A stretch of 55,610 nt of DNA from positions 1-55,610 of the forward strand of contig JAJQBI010000014.1 in NCBI GenBank assembly GCA_021203365.1. The letters run 5' to 3'. Position 1 is the first letter of the stretch. Every line of letters begins with the position of its first letter. A program made the translations under genes and the position numbers. Below are positions 7,632 through 16,553 of the stretch, piece by piece. This DNA comes from Clostridiales bacterium (GTDB taxonomy: Bacteria > Bacillota > Clostridia > Lachnospirales > Lachnospiraceae). The notes beneath the pieces were generated by a model. That model did no database searches and was not told the DNA's origin. It was given only the letters and a program-made list of their open reading frames with translations.

Positions 7632-8291
7632 ATGGGTGAAATTGTAATTGATCTGAACAATATTTCGAAAAGCTTTGGGAAGGAGACGGTCCTCTGGCCG
7701 GTGAACCTTTCTTTTGAGAGAGGAAAAATCTACGGGCTTGTGGGGCGTAATGGTTCCGGAAAATCGGTGCTTCTTAAGATTATCTGTGGTTTTTTAAAAC
7801 CGGACAGCGGCACAGTGAAAATCAATGGAGTTGCATTGGGAAGAAAAAGGGAATTCCCGGATAATACGGGTATTCTCATTGAAAAGCCGGGATTTCTTCT
7901 TAATCAGAACGCTTTTCAGACACTGAAATCTCTCAGTTGTATAAAAAAGCAGATTGGGGATGAGGAAATCCGGCAGGTCCTGGATGTGGTTGGCCTGGGA
8001 AATGCGGGAAAAAAGCCGGTTGGAAAGTTTTCTCTGGGGATGAAACAACGGCTGGGAATTGCGCAGGCGATTATGGAGAATCCGGATATCCTGCTGCTTG
8101 ATGAACCGATGAACGGACTGGATGATCGGGGTGTGGCGGAAATGCGGGATCTGTTCCGTCAATACAGGGCAGAAAGGCGGACGATTCTTCTGGCAAGCCA
8201 TATTCAGGAAGATATAAAAGGACTGTGCGATGTTGTGTATCGAATCGATGGGGGAAGAATCAGGATGGATCCTGATTTTGCGAAACAGTAA
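7632..8291 (+). CDS. ABC transporter ATP-binding protein of the exporter
   Basis: A 219-residue nucleotide-binding domain. The Walker A is GRNGSGKS (38-45), the signature FSLGMKQRLG, the Walker B ILLLDEPMNGLD, and an H-loop histidine lies in LLASHIQED. The signature has SLG rather than SGG, which is frequent in exporters of the bacitracin/lantibiotic resistance type. It powers the two permeases encoded just upstream. ATG 7632 is used because the product then starts MGEIVIDLNNISKSFG at the expected first strand; no strong ribosome site precedes it (AGGATAGG at 7621-7628 is the best). This is the last gene of the BlaI-linked operon, and a dispersed repeat copy begins 15 bases after its stop. 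Confidence 0.93.
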   Translation: MGEIVIDLNNISKSFGKETVLWPVNLSFERGKIYGLVGRNGSGKSVLLKIICGFLKPDSGTVKINGVALGRKREFPDNTGILIEKPGFLLNQNAFQTLKSLSCIKKQIGDEEIRQVLDVVGLGNAGKKPVGKFSLGMKQRLGIAQAIMENPDILLLDEPMNGLDDRGVAEMRDLFRQYRAERRTILLASHIQEDIKGLCDVVYRIDGGRIRMDPDFAKQ

Positions 8292-8306
8292 AACCACAGA
8301 CTAAGT

Positions 8307-8410
8307 GATACCAGGGTCAAAAGGTCATGAATGGAACATTTATGTTCCGATTCATGACCTCCTGTCCCACTCAGGTATCATATGAATCAAATACTTTTGA
8401 CCCTGGCATT
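8307..8410. repeat. Dispersed MITE-like hairpin element, copy 1 (left-part copy)
   Basis: It starts GATACCAGGGTCAAAAG and ends ATACTTTTGACCCTGG. CCAGGGTCAAAAG (8311-8323) and CTTTTGACCCTGG (8394-8406) form perfect 13-bp terminal inverted repeats. Inside is a long hairpin GGTCATGAAT-GGAACAT / ATGTTCC-G-ATTCATGACC (8323-8359). Compared with copy 2 at 34434-34663 it lacks the central and right-hand blocks. It lies directly downstream of the ABC ATPase stop codon and may act as a 3' stem. Confidence 0.82.
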
Positions 8411-8435
8411 ATTTTTATTCAGAAAATGCATCTGC

Positions 8436-8464
8436 TTGCCATGATTCCGCTTCTATGTTAATAT
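8436..8464 (+). promoter_or_regulatory. Promoter of the metallophosphoesterase gene
   Basis: TTGCCA (8436-8441), 17 bases, then TAATAT (8459-8464) with an extended TG two bases upstream. The -10 box covers the ATG at 8463, which supports the GTG at 8496 as the true start of the gene. Confidence 0.62.
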
Positions 8465-8495
8465 GACAACGAGGAAAAACAATGGAGGCGTTTGC

Positions 8496-9257
8496 GTGGT
8501 AGTTACCAGATATATACTGAATAAGGACATAAAAGAGAAATCACAGCTTGAGAGGCTGCGGATTGCCCTGGTGGCGGATCTGCATGGTGAACCCTATAAG
8601 GAGGTGCTGGCCGAGATTCAGAAGGCCGGGCCGGATATGATTGCGGTTGCCGGGGACCTGATGAAGGGCGGATACAGTGAGGAGGTGGATCTGGCGGAGC
8701 AGGAAAACATGCTGGGTTTTCTGCGGGAGTCGGCGGCCGCCGCACCCACATTTTTTTCTCTGGGAAATCATGAAACATTTATGGGAAAGGATGGGTTTGC
8801 GGATATTATGCCCATTGTGAAGACCGGCGCGGTTCTTCTGGACGACGCGGCGCTGCAGTGGAAGGGCATCAGCATTGGCGGACTGTCTTCCGCGCTGAGT
8901 CATGTGCCGGTGGAAGACCGGGCGGAGAGGCCGCGGGAGGAGTACAGGCCGAATCTTCGCTGGCTGGATGAGTTTGACCGGCTGTGCGGCTTTAAGATCC
9001 TGCTCTGTCATCAGCCGGAGTATTATACGAAATATGTGAAATCCACATCGGTGGACATGATTCTGTCAGGCCATGCCCATGGCGGACAGTGGAGATTCTT
9101 TGGAAGAGGCGTTTTTGCCCCCGGGCAGGGACTGTTTCCCAAACTGACCAGCGGGGTACACGAGGAACGTCTGATCATCAGCCGGGGGCTGGCCAACACG
9201 GCGGGAATCCCCAGGATCTGCAATCCGCCGGAGCTGGTGATCGTGGATGTGGTTTGA
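8496..9257 (+). CDS. Calcineurin-like metallophosphoesterase (YaeI/YkuE type)
   Basis: A 253-residue enzyme with all the binuclear-metal motifs: D-x-H in VADLHG (D28, H30), GDL (53-55), GNHE (90-93), a later histidine in LLCHQPEYY, and GHAHGGQ. The GHAHGGQ form and the closing SRGLANTAGIPR.CNPPEL are typical of the YaeI/YkuE branch, which in some bacteria cleaves UDP-sugar lipids. No N-terminal membrane anchor is present here, only a short beta-rich start, so it may be cytoplasmic. GTG 8496 is chosen over ATG 8463 because GGAGG (8484-8488) lies at good spacing and the upstream ATG falls in the promoter. It is a single-gene unit ending at a shared terminator with queA. Confidence 0.88.
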   Translation: MVVTRYILNKDIKEKSQLERLRIALVADLHGEPYKEVLAEIQKAGPDMIAVAGDLMKGGYSEEVDLAEQENMLGFLRESAAAAPTFFSLGNHETFMGKDGFADIMPIVKTGAVLLDDAALQWKGISIGGLSSALSHVPVEDRAERPREEYRPNLRWLDEFDRLCGFKILLCHQPEYYTKYVKSTSVDMILSGHAHGGQWRFFGRGVFAPGQGLFPKLTSGVHEERLIISRGLANTAGIPRICNPPELVIVDVV

Positions 9258-9265
9258 GCTGCGGT

Positions 9266-9299
9266 TAAAAAAGCCGGGAGGAGTGTCCTTCCGGCTTTT
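9266..9299. terminator. Bidirectional terminator between the phosphoesterase gene and queA
   Basis: AAAAAAGCCGGGAGG and CCTTCCGGCTTTT form a hairpin with A and T tails on both sides, so it can end the plus-strand phosphoesterase transcript and the minus-strand queA transcript. Confidence 0.82.
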
Positions 9300-9328
9300 G
9301 ATCGGTTCACAGATGTGAGAAAACGGTG

Positions 9329-10354
9329 TTAATCTATCAGCATCGCATCCCCGAAGGAGAAGAATCTGTACTGTTCTCTCACGGCCTCCTCGTAGGCTTT
9401 CATGACCCGCTCTTTTCCCGCGAAGGCGGAGACCAGCATCAGAAGGGTGGATTCCGGGAGATGGAAATTGGTGATCAGTCCGTCCATCATTTTGAAGCGA
9501 TATCCCGGGTAAATAAAAATATCCGTCCATCCGCTTCCGGATTGGAGAATTCCGTCCTCCCCGGCGGCGGATTCCAGCGTTCTGCAGCTGGTAGTTCCCA
9601 CGCAGATGACACGGCCGCCGGCTTTTTTTGTATCATTGATAAGCTTTGCTTCTTCCTCTTCCACCACATAGAATTCAGAGTGCATATGATGGGATTCCAC
9701 ATCCTCCACCTTTACCGGGCGGAAGGTGCCAAGGCCCACGTGAAGTGTGACATGGGCGATTTTCACTCCCTTTTCCCGCACCTGTTCCAGAAGCTCTTCT
9801 GTGAAATGAAGGCCGGCGGTGGGCGCCGCGGCAGAGCCGTCATTTTTGGCGTAAACGGTCTGGTAACGGTTTTTGTCCTTCAGCTTATGTGTGATGTAGG
9901 GGGGCAGAGGCATTTCGCCCAGCTGGTCCAGAACCTCCTCAAAAATTCCTTCGTACTGAAACTGAATCAGCCGGTTGCCGTCCTGGGCCATTTCCAGGAT
10001 CTCACCGGTGAGGATTCCGTCGCCGAAAAGAATTCTGGCCCCCGGGCGGGCTTTTTTGCCGGGCTTTACCAGACATTCCCATACATCCTTTCCCCTTCGC
10101 CGGAGGAGAAGAATCTCCACGGCGCCGCCGGTTTTTTCCCGGTGTCCGTACAGTCTGGCGGGGATGACCTTTGTATCGTTGATGACCAGGCAGTCGCCGG
10201 GGTTCAGGTATTCCAGAATATCGGTGAAATGCCGGTGTTCTATGTGTCCGTCCTGCCTGGACAGGTGGAGGAGACGGGAGGCGCTGCGGTCTTCCAGCGG
10301 ATCCTGGGCGATCAGCTCCTTTGGCAGGTCATAATAAAAATCAGAGGTTTTCAT
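9329..10354 (-). CDS. queA: S-adenosylmethionine:tRNA ribosyltransferase-isomerase QueA
   Basis: A 341-residue protein of normal family length. It transfers and isomerises the ribosyl part of SAM onto 7-aminomethyl-7-deazaguanine in tRNA to give epoxyqueuosine. Recognised by the start [19 protein letters not shown], by [14 protein letters not shown], by PPYITHKL...[22 protein letters not shown], and by [10 protein letters not shown] and [17 protein letters not shown]. It overlaps the end of trmD by 14 bases and is the last gene of the ylxM-ffh-rpsP-khpA-rimM-trmD operon. In many Firmicutes rplS follows trmD; here queA takes that place. Confidence 0.97.
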   Translation of the reverse strand: MKTSDFYYDLPKELIAQDPLEDRSASRLLHLSRQDGHIEHRHFTDILEYLNPGDCLVINDTKVIPARLYGHREKTGGAVEILLLRRRGKDVWECLVKPGKKARPGARILFGDGILTGEILEMAQDGNRLIQFQYEGIFEEVLDQLGEMPLPPYITHKLKDKNRYQTVYAKNDGSAAAPTAGLHFTEELLEQVREKGVKIAHVTLHVGLGTFRPVKVEDVESHHMHSEFYVVEEEEAKLINDTKKAGGRVICVGTTSCRTLESAAGEDGILQSGSGWTDIFIYPGYRFKMMDGLITNFHLPESTLLMLVSAFAGKERVMKAYEEAVREQYRFFSFGDAMLID

Positions 10355-11105
10355 TTTTCTCTTGCGTCTCCTTCCATTTTTTCTTAAGCTGGTGAACGTA
10401 ATTCCATTCCTTACCGGAAAGCTCCGCGCCTTTCAGAAGATCCGGGCGCCATTTTGCCGTGCGCAGGATCGACTGTTCCCGCCGCCATTTGTCCACATTG
10501 CCGTGATGTCCGGAGAGAAGAACCTCAGGGACTTTTTTTCCGTGCCATTCCTCCGGCCGGCTGTACTGGGGATATTCCAGAAGATTTCCGGAAAAGGATT
10601 CGGTCTCCCCGGACTCCTGATTGTTCAGCACACCGGGCACCATGCGGGAGATGGCGTCCATCATGACCATGGCCGGGAGCTCTCCGCCGGTGAGTACGTA
10701 ATCTCCGATGGACACCGGATCGGTCACGATCTCCTCCAGTACCCTTTCGTCAATTCCCTCGTAGTGGCCGCAGAGAAAGACCAGATTTTCCTCCTGGGCC
10801 AGCTCCCGGGCCATGTCCTGGCGGAAGGTTCTTCCCTGGGGGGTCAGATAGATGACCCGGGGCTGCTTTTCGATTTTTTCGGCCACAGAGGCCCAGGCCA
10901 GATAAACCGGTTCGGCCTGCATCAGCATTCCCGCGCCGCCGCCGTAGGTGTAGTCATCCACCTTCTGATGTTTGTTAAAGGCGAAATCCCGGATGTTTAC
11001 CGTGTGAAGAGTCAGGATGCCCTTCTCCATGGCCCGGCCGGTGATGCTGGTGCGCATGCCGTTTTCGATCATTTCCGGAAAAAGTGTCAGCACATGAAAA
11101 TTCAT
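10341..11105 (-). CDS. trmD: tRNA (guanine-37-N1)-methyltransferase TrmD
   Basis: A 254-residue SPOUT-class methyltransferase that makes m1G37 in tRNAs reading CNN codons and so prevents frameshifting. Seen: start [31 protein letters not shown], the knot region [14 protein letters not shown], and [20 protein letters not shown] with the catalytic-loop region of the trefoil knot, plus [14 protein letters not shown]. The start codon abuts the stop of rimM, so the two are translationally coupled, and its end overlaps queA. Confidence 0.97.
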   Translation of the reverse strand: MNFHVLTLFPEMIENGMRTSITGRAMEKGILTLHTVNIRDFAFNKHQKVDDYTYGGGAGMLMQAEPVYLAWASVAEKIEKQPRVIYLTPQGRTFRQDMARELAQEENLVFLCGHYEGIDERVLEEIVTDPVSIGDYVLTGGELPAMVMMDAISRMVPGVLNNQESGETESFSGNLLEYPQYSRPEEWHGKKVPEVLLSGHHGNVDKWRREQSILRTAKWRPDLLKGAELSGKEWNYVHQLKKKWKETQEKNENL

Positions 11106-11609
11106 TTACAACAGCCCTTTCATCAGATGGATGGTCATCACTTTTTTTTCTGTGTCTACGGAGAGGATACACTGGTGAATGGCGGGCAGAAGGACTTCCT
11201 TCCCGTCTGTGGTGTCCACCACATAGACGTCATTGGCGCCGGTCTCCATCACATCCCGCAGAGTCCCGAATTTTTCCCCGCTTTCCAGGAGCACTTCCAT
11301 CCCGATCAGGTCCCCGATGTAGTATTCGTCCTCGCTCAGCTTCTGTGCATCCTCCCGGGGAATCCACAGCTCCCGGCCTTTGTACATTTCAATGTCGTTA
11401 ATGTTGTCGATTCCCTGAAATTTCAGGATTACCTGATTTTTAAAATATTTCACATTTGCGATGGCAAGCTTTTTCATTTCGGAGCCTGTATCCAGAAGCA
11501 CATAGGGGAGCTCCCCAAAGCGCTCCATGTCTGTGGCGGGAAAAACCTTTACTTCCCCACGGATGCCGTGGGTAGTGGTGATCACACCGACTTTAAATAA
11601 ATCGTCCAT
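11106..11609 (-). CDS. rimM: 16S rRNA processing protein RimM
   Basis: A 167-residue ribosome maturation factor for the 30S head domain, with an N-terminal beta-barrel (FKVGVITTTHGIRGEVKVFP) and a C-terminal PRC barrel (YYIGDLIGMEVLLESGEKFG...NDVYVV, then KEVLLPAIHQCILSVD). The start is set at ATG 11609 (MDDLFKVGVI) because AGGAGA precedes it at normal spacing and the barrel begins there; an ATG 33 bases further upstream would add an unusual tail. It is followed directly by trmD. About 190 bases with no clear gene separate it from khpA. Confidence 0.95.
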   Translation of the reverse strand: MDDLFKVGVITTTHGIRGEVKVFPATDMERFGELPYVLLDTGSEMKKLAIANVKYFKNQVILKFQGIDNINDIEMYKGRELWIPREDAQKLSEDEYYIGDLIGMEVLLESGEKFGTLRDVMETGANDVYVVDTTDGKEVLLPAIHQCILSVDTEKKVMTIHLMKGLL

Positions 11610-11798
11610 TCCAATTCTCCTATACCCATCCGACTTTTCCATATTCTGGCATGTCTCTCAGATTACGGAGCCGGAGGACGTCTTTACAGTGTAAACGGGA
11701 GCCGTGGCGGTGTGGGGGATGCTCTGTCCTTTTCCGGCAGAGAGCCCGCGATCCGATCCTGTTACAGCTCCCGGTTTATATTCTTTATAATATTCTAT

Positions 11799-12029
11799 TT
11801 ACTGCAGAATGACTACAACCACTTTTTTGCTGCTCTTTGAAGAAGCCGCCTTGACAACCGTGCGAATCGCCCTGGCAATCCGTCCCTGCCGTCCGATGAT
11901 CTTGCCCATATCGCTGGGACCAACCTTCAGCTCGACGAGAATCTCATCTTCCTTTTCAGTCTCGGTTACAACGACTTCATCCGGATTTTCAACAAGAGAT
12001 TTTGCAATTACTTCCACCAGTTCCTTCAT
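11799..12029 (-). CDS. khpA: KH-domain RNA-binding protein KhpA (YlqC)
   Basis: A 76-residue single KH domain with the RNA-binding loop in GKIIGRQGRIARAIR. Its partner in Firmicutes is KhpB/EloR, and the pair affects cell division and small-RNA function. Its position between rpsP and rimM is the standard one. The ribosome site GGAGG lies in ACACACCTCC on the plus strand just outside the start. No unusual features. Confidence 0.95.
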   Translation of the reverse strand: MKELVEVIAKSLVENPDEVVVTETEKEDEILVELKVGPSDMGKIIGRQGRIARAIRTVVKAASSKSSKKVVVVILQ

Positions 12030-12071
12030 TACACACCTCCCTGACCAGTCAAGGAATATCCTCTGGGATAT

Positions 12072-12317
12072 TTATTTCTCGATTCCGGCAATCTTCAGAA
12101 GCTTGGCAACGGTTTCTGTGGGCTGCGCGCCGGCTGCCAGCCACTTCTTCGCGGCTTCCTCATCGATCCTGTAGGCGCTGGGCTCCTGGTTGGGATCATA
12201 GGTCCCGATTTCCTCGATGCATCTTCCGTCACGTTTGCTGCGGGAATCCGCCACAACGATTCTATAGAAAGGTGATTTTTTCTTGCCCATTCTTCTCAGT
12301 CTGATTTTTACTGCCAT
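12072..12317 (-). CDS. rpsP: 30S ribosomal protein S16
   Basis: An 81-residue protein, the family's normal size for Firmicutes. The start [26 protein letters not shown] is diagnostic (shown here by its first strand and the [10 protein letters not shown] motif), followed by [13 protein letters not shown] and a C-terminal helix with [16 protein letters not shown]. It assembles in the 5' domain of the 30S subunit. It lies between ffh and khpA in the same minus-strand operon, with 89 bases separating it from ffh. Confidence 0.98.
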   Translation of the reverse strand: MAVKIRLRRMGKKKSPFYRIVVADSRSKRDGRCIEEIGTYDPNQEPSAYRIDEEAAKKWLAAGAQPTETVAKLLKIAGIEK

Positions 12318-12406
12318 TTTGATTTTCCTCCATTATCTTTCTTAATGATTGTAATTTATATATCTGAACCGGAGAGAACTCCGGTCATATATCTCTTTTT
12401 TGCGGC

Positions 12407-13753
12407 TTAAAAGGGAAGCCTGAAGCCGCCTCTGCGTCCGGCCCTGCCGCCGGCAAGCCCGGGCATCTGTTTCATCATTTTTTTGCTCTGTTCAAACTGC
12501 TTTACCAGACGGTTCACATCCCCGATGTCCACTCCGGCCCCGGCGGCGATGCGCTTCTTGCGGGAAGGGTTCAGGATTCCGGGATTGCTCCGCTCCTGAG
12601 GCGTCATGGAGAGGATGATGGATTTTGTCCGGTCCATGGCCTTCTCGTCAATCATGCCCTCAATGTCCTTCATTTTGTTTCCCATACCGGGAAGCATGCT
12701 CAGGACACTTCCGATTCCGCCCATTTTATTCATCTGCTCCAGGCTGGTCAGGTAGTCGTTAAAGTCGAAATCCATTTTTTTCAGCTTCTTTGACATCTCC
12801 TGAGCCTGTTCCTGATCCAGGGAGGCTTCCGCTTTTTCGATCAGGCTCATCACATCGCCCATGCCCAGAATCCGGGAAGCCATGCGGTCCGGGTAAAACT
12901 GCTCCAGATCGGAGAGCTTCTCCCCCATACCCACGTACAGAATGGGCTTTCCGGTGACAGCCTTGATGGAGAGGGCAGCGCCTCCCCGGGTGTCTCCGTC
13001 CAGCTTCGTGAGGATCACGCCGTCAATGCCCACCTTGTCGGTAAAGGTTTTGGCCACGTTGACTGCGTCCTGTCCGGTCATGGCGTCCACCACCAGAACG
13101 GTGGCGTCCACTTCTATGTTTGCCTTGATGTCGGAGAGCTCCTGCATCATGTCCTCATCAATATGAAGACGGCCTGCCGTGTCAAGAATGACCACATTCT
13201 GTTTATGGCTCCGGGCGTGTTCAATGGATGCCTTTGCGATATCTACGGGCTTCTGTCTGTCCCCCATGGAGAAAACCTCCACGCCCTGCTTCTCGCCGTT
13301 CACCTGCAGCTGTGTGATGGCTGCGGGGCGATAGACGTCGCATGCAACCAGCAGAGGGCGCCGGCCCTGAGATTTCAGCTTTCCGGCAAGCTTGGCTGCG
13401 GTTGTGGTCTTGCCGGCACCCTGAAGGCCGGCCATCATATAAACGGTGATCTCGTTTCCCTGCCGGACGGGAAGCTCTGTGGTCTCGCTGCCCATCAGGT
13501 TCACAAGCTCCTCGTTTACGATCTTGATCACCATCTGTCCGGGATTCAGCCCGTTCATGACATCCTGCCCTACGGCCCGTTCCTGGACGGATTTCGTGAA
13601 CTGTTTCACGACCCTGAAATTTACATCCGCCTCCAGCAGCGCCATCTTGACTTCCTTCAGGGCGGTCTTTACGTCCTCCTCTGTCAGAAGTCCCTTGCCT
13701 CTCAGCTTCTTGAACACATTCTGCAGTTTATCTGTCAAGCTTTCAAATGCCAT
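12407..13753 (-). CDS. ffh: Signal recognition particle protein Ffh
   Basis: A 448-residue SRP54 GTPase that, with 4.5S RNA, delivers membrane and secreted proteins to FtsY. Domains in order: N helical bundle (FESLTDKLQNVFKKLRGKG), G domain with the P-loop GLQGAGKTTTAAKL, DTAGR, and TKLDGDTRGGAAL, then the methionine-rich M domain from about residue 300 with MTPQERSNPGILNPSRKKRIAAGAG for RNA binding. A short Gly/Arg-rich tail follows. The start is three bases downstream of the ylxM stop, which indicates coupling with ylxM, its usual partner. Confidence 0.98.
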   Translation of the reverse strand: MAFESLTDKLQNVFKKLRGKGLLTEEDVKTALKEVKMALLEADVNFRVVKQFTKSVQERAVGQDVMNGLNPGQMVIKIVNEELVNLMGSETTELPVRQGNEITVYMMAGLQGAGKTTTAAKLAGKLKSQGRRPLLVACDVYRPAAITQLQVNGEKQGVEVFSMGDRQKPVDIAKASIEHARSHKQNVVILDTAGRLHIDEDMMQELSDIKANIEVDATVLVVDAMTGQDAVNVAKTFTDKVGIDGVILTKLDGDTRGGAALSIKAVTGKPILYVGMGEKLSDLEQFYPDRMASRILGMGDVMSLIEKAEASLDQEQAQEMSKKLKKMDFDFNDYLTSLEQMNKMGGIGSVLSMLPGMGNKMKDIEGMIDEKAMDRTKSIILSMTPQERSNPGILNPSRKKRIAAGAGVDIGDVNRLVKQFEQSKKMMKQMPGLAGGRAGRRGGFRLPF

Positions 13754-13756
13754 GTG

Positions 13757-14080
13757 TCATAACTCCTCTAATATTTCACTGGAAATCGCGGCAATGTCCG
13801 CCGCGTGGGATTCCTCCGCCAGTGAGCGGATCTTCTGGACCTGCCTGCGGATGTTCAGAAATCTCTCCACCAGGTGAAGCTTATCCTCATATTCCTGAAG
13901 GGTCCGGTCGCACCGCCGGATCATGTCATGCACGCTCTGACGGCTGATCCCCAGATCTTCGGCGACCTCGCTTAATGAATAATCCTCCAGAACCACACTG
14001 GTATATATCTGCCGTTGCCGTTCTGTCAGCAGTTCTCCGTAAAAATCATACAGCAAAGTACGCTCTACAAACTTTTCCAT
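13757..14080 (-). CDS. ylxM: YlxM/p13-like DNA-binding protein (UPF0122)
   Basis: A 107-residue helix-turn-helix protein similar to sigma region 4: LLYDFYGELLTERQRQIYTSV, then YSLSEVAEDLGISRQSVHDMIRRCDRTL. The family always precedes ffh and modulates the SRP pathway or its transcription. It is the first gene of the operon and has a strong promoter at 14098-14126. Confidence 0.96.
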   Translation of the reverse strand: MEKFVERTLLYDFYGELLTERQRQIYTSVVLEDYSLSEVAEDLGISRQSVHDMIRRCDRTLQEYEDKLHLVERFLNIRRQVQKIRSLAEESHAADIAAISSEILEEL

Positions 14081-14097
14081 CTGTAATCACCTTGGGT

Positions 14098-14126
14098 ATC
14101 ATACACGATTCCGAAGTGGGTGTCAA
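14098..14126 (-). promoter_or_regulatory. Promoter of the ylxM-ffh operon
   Basis: On the minus strand TTGACA (14126-14121), 17 bases, then TATGAT (14103-14098). Transcription would start about 10 bases before the ylxM ATG region, leaving a very short leader. Confidence 0.82.
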
Positions 14127-14205
14127 GTGTTTTTTCTTGACAAACGGGGAAGGGCATTTTTTTTAATGATAAAAGAAGATAATTATTAATTTTTCCTTAA
14201 AACGA

Positions 14206-14234
14206 TTGTAATTGACAGAAAAAAATGCTATTTT
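14206..14234 (+). promoter_or_regulatory. Candidate promoter of ftsH
   Basis: TTGTAA (14206-14211), 17 bases, then TATTTT (14229-14234) with an extended TGC upstream. A TTGACA at 14212-14217 has no good -10 at standard distance, so the extended -10 is preferred. Confidence 0.45.
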
Positions 14235-14306
14235 ACTTCTGTAAAAAAAAGCGCAAATTGCGGAACACTATAACTGAAGAGACGAGACATTTACGGAGGA
14301 AGTTAT

Positions 14307-16160
14307 ATGAAGCAGGACAATAAGAAACCGGGAAAGCGGCCCATGTATTTCTATTATCTGATAGCGATCGTGGCCATTTTCCTGATTAATTTCCTGTTGC
14401 TGCCCGCAATCTCGAGACGAAGTATTGAAGAGACGGATTATACCACATTTCTGCAGAATGTAGAGGCAGGAAATGTGGAGGCGGCACAGGTAGGCGACGA
14501 GTATATCTATTACACAATGACGGAGGACGGTCAGACCTCCTATTATGAAACTCTGACCATGGATGATCCGGATCTGGTGTCCAGGCTCTATGCGGCAGGG
14601 GTGAAGATGGAAGGTGTGGAGACAGAGAGCACCTCCCTTCTGTGGACTCTGTTCGCGGGCTATGTGATTCCCATTCTGATTTTTGTCCTTCTGGGACGCT
14701 GGCTCAGCAACCGAATGATGAGCTCCATGGGCGGGAACGGAGGCGCCATGTCCTTCGGGAAGAGCAATGCCAAGGTTTATGTGAAATCCTCCACCGGAAT
14801 TAAGTTTTCGGATGTGGCCGGGGAGGACGAGGCCAAGGAGCTGCTGACGGAGATCATCGATTATCTCCACGATCCCCAGAAATATACGGAGATCGGTGCG
14901 TCCATGCCCAAGGGCGCCCTTCTGGTAGGCCCTCCGGGCACGGGGAAAACTCTCCTTGCCAAGGCGGTAGCCGGGGAGGCGGAGGTTCCGTTTTTCTCTA
15001 TCTCCGGTTCGGAATTCGTGGAGATGTTTGTGGGTATGGGGGCTGCCAAGGTCCGGGATCTGTTTAAGCAGGCCAATGAAAAGGCTCCCTGTATTGTTTT
15101 TATCGACGAGATTGATACCATCGGAAAGAAGCGGGACAGCGCCGGTTTTACCGGCGGCAACGACGAGAGAGAGCAGACGCTGAATCAGCTGCTGACGGAG
15201 ATGGACGGCTTTGACGGAAGCAAGGGTGTGGTGATTCTGGCGGCCACCAACCGGCCGGATTCCCTTGACCCGGCCCTTTTGCGTCCCGGGCGCTTTGACC
15301 GGAGGATCCCGGTGGATCTGCCGGATCTTCAGGGCCGGGAAGAGATCCTGAAGGTACACGCAAAGAAAATCCGGGTGGCGGACAATGTGCGTTTTGGCGA
15401 GATCGCCAGGGCGGCGGTGGGCGCTTCCGGGGCGGATCTGGCCAATGTGGTCAACGAGGCGGCGCTCCGGGCCGTGCGCGAGGGACGGAAGTTTGCCACG
15501 CAGGAGGATTTCCAGGAGAGCATTGAGGTCGTTATTGCCGGCTATCAGAAGAAAAACCGGGTTCTTTCCAGTAAGGAGAAGCTGATCGTGGCATACCATG
15601 AGGTGGGACACGCCCTGGTGGCCGCGAAGCAGACCAACTCGGCGCCGGTGACGAAGATCACCATTATTCCCCGTACCTCCGGAGCCCTTGGGTATACCAT
15701 GCAGGTGGATGACGAGGAGCATTTTCTGATGTCGAAGGAGGAGCTGGAGAACAAGATCGCGTCTCTGACCGGCGGCCGCGCGGCGGAGGAGCTGATTTTC
15801 CATACCGTTACCACCGGAGCCTCCAACGACATTGAACAGGCCACAAAGATTGCCCGGGCCATGATCAGCCGTTACGGGATGAGTGACGAGTTCGATATGG
15901 TTGCCATGGAGAATGTGACCAACCAGTATCTGGGCGGGGATTCGAGCCTGACCTGCTCCTTTGAGACCCAGACTCTTCTGGACCGGAAGGTAGTGGAGCT
16001 GGTGCGGACGCAGCACGAGAAGGCCAGGAAAATCCTGGAGGATAATGTGGGCAAGCTCCATGAGATCGCGAAATATCTCTACGATCATGAGACGATTTCC
16101 GGAGAGGAATTCATGGATATTCTGTGTAAGACGCCGGAGCTTACCGTTTCTGAAACCTGA
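14307..16160 (+). CDS. ftsH: ATP-dependent zinc metalloprotease FtsH
   Basis: A 617-residue membrane-bound AAA protease for quality control of membrane and regulatory proteins. An N-terminal transmembrane segment (about 13-33), an extracytoplasmic part of about 75 residues and a second segment (about 110-131) lead into the AAA module: Walker A GPPGTGKT, Walker B IVFIDEID, second region of homology [20 protein letters not shown]. The zinc site is HEVGH near residue 431, with Val in place of the usual Ala, and the third ligand is in the later peptidase helices. The ribosome site GGAGGAAG lies 7 bases before ATG 14307. A zinc-finger membrane protein gene follows. Confidence 0.98.
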   Translation: MKQDNKKPGKRPMYFYYLIAIVAIFLINFLLLPAISRRSIEETDYTTFLQNVEAGNVEAAQVGDEYIYYTMTEDGQTSYYETLTMDDPDLVSRLYAAGVKMEGVETESTSLLWTLFAGYVIPILIFVLLGRWLSNRMMSSMGGNGGAMSFGKSNAKVYVKSSTGIKFSDVAGEDEAKELLTEIIDYLHDPQKYTEIGASMPKGALLVGPPGTGKTLLAKAVAGEAEVPFFSISGSEFVEMFVGMGAAKVRDLFKQANEKAPCIVFIDEIDTIGKKRDSAGFTGGNDEREQTLNQLLTEMDGFDGSKGVVILAATNRPDSLDPALLRPGRFDRRIPVDLPDLQGREEILKVHAKKIRVADNVRFGEIARAAVGASGADLANVVNEAALRAVREGRKFATQEDFQESIEVVIAGYQKKNRVLSSKEKLIVAYHEVGHALVAAKQTNSAPVTKITIIPRTSGALGYTMQVDDEEHFLMSKEELENKIASLTGGRAAEELIFHTVTTGASNDIEQATKIARAMISRYGMSDEFDMVAMENVTNQYLGGDSSLTCSFETQTLLDRKVVELVRTQHEKARKILEDNVGKLHEIAKYLYDHETISGEEFMDILCKTPELTVSET

Positions 16161-16220
16161 GGAGCCGATCCGGAAGGGTAAAATCGGTTCTGTGAAGACA
16201 GAAGCAGACAGGAGGAGAAC

Positions 16221-16553
16221 ATGAACTGTCACACTGCGGAGTCCATGATTGCGAAATATATCAGTCATTCATTGTCTGTACAGGAACTGGAAGAATTTCT
16301 GGCTCATATAGAGGAATGTCCGTCCTGCTATGATGAGCTGGAGACTTATTTTATTGTACATGAGGCTGTCGGACAGCTGGACCAGGGAGAACAGGAGGTG
16401 CTTGATTTTAAGCACCTCCTGGAGCAGGATATAAGGAAATCCAGGAAATATATCCGCAGGAGAAAGCTTTATGGGATAATCTGTGCCACAGTTCTCTGCC
16501 TGGCGCTGGCGCTGGTCATCTTCCTGTTTTTCAGTTTCATCGGGGTCATATGA
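16221..16553 (+). CDS. Small membrane protein with anti-sigma-type zinc finger (zf-HC2-like)
   Basis: A 110-residue protein with C3, H29, C33 and C36, that is C-x25-H-x3-C-x2-C, the spacing of the zinc-binding anti-sigma domain (zf-HC2). One C-terminal transmembrane segment (about 84-108) follows a basic stretch KYIRRRK, so the finger would be cytoplasmic. No sigma-factor gene is adjacent, unlike ordinary ECF sigma/anti-sigma pairs, so the partner is unknown. It lies 60 bases after ftsH, whose product could degrade it. The ribosome site AGGAGGAG precedes the ATG. Confidence 0.72.
   Translation: MNCHTAESMIAKYISHSLSVQELEEFLAHIEECPSCYDELETYFIVHEAVGQLDQGEQEVLDFKHLLEQDIRKSRKYIRRRKLYGIICATVLCLALALVIFLFFSFIGVI

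Noticed and set aside
8463-8495. ATG at 8463 as start of the phosphoesterase
   Set aside because: It lies in the -10 box of the best promoter and has no ribosome site; GTG 8496 does.
9326-11600. Two long plus-strand open frames (353 and 412 codons)
   Set aside because: They are antisense shadows of queA and of trmD-rimM, with no recognisable motif or ribosome site.
14268-16268. 666-codon open frame on the minus strand
   Set aside because: It is antisense to ftsH; the plus-strand frame has all FtsH motifs and this frame shows only shadow composition rich in His, Arg and Leu.
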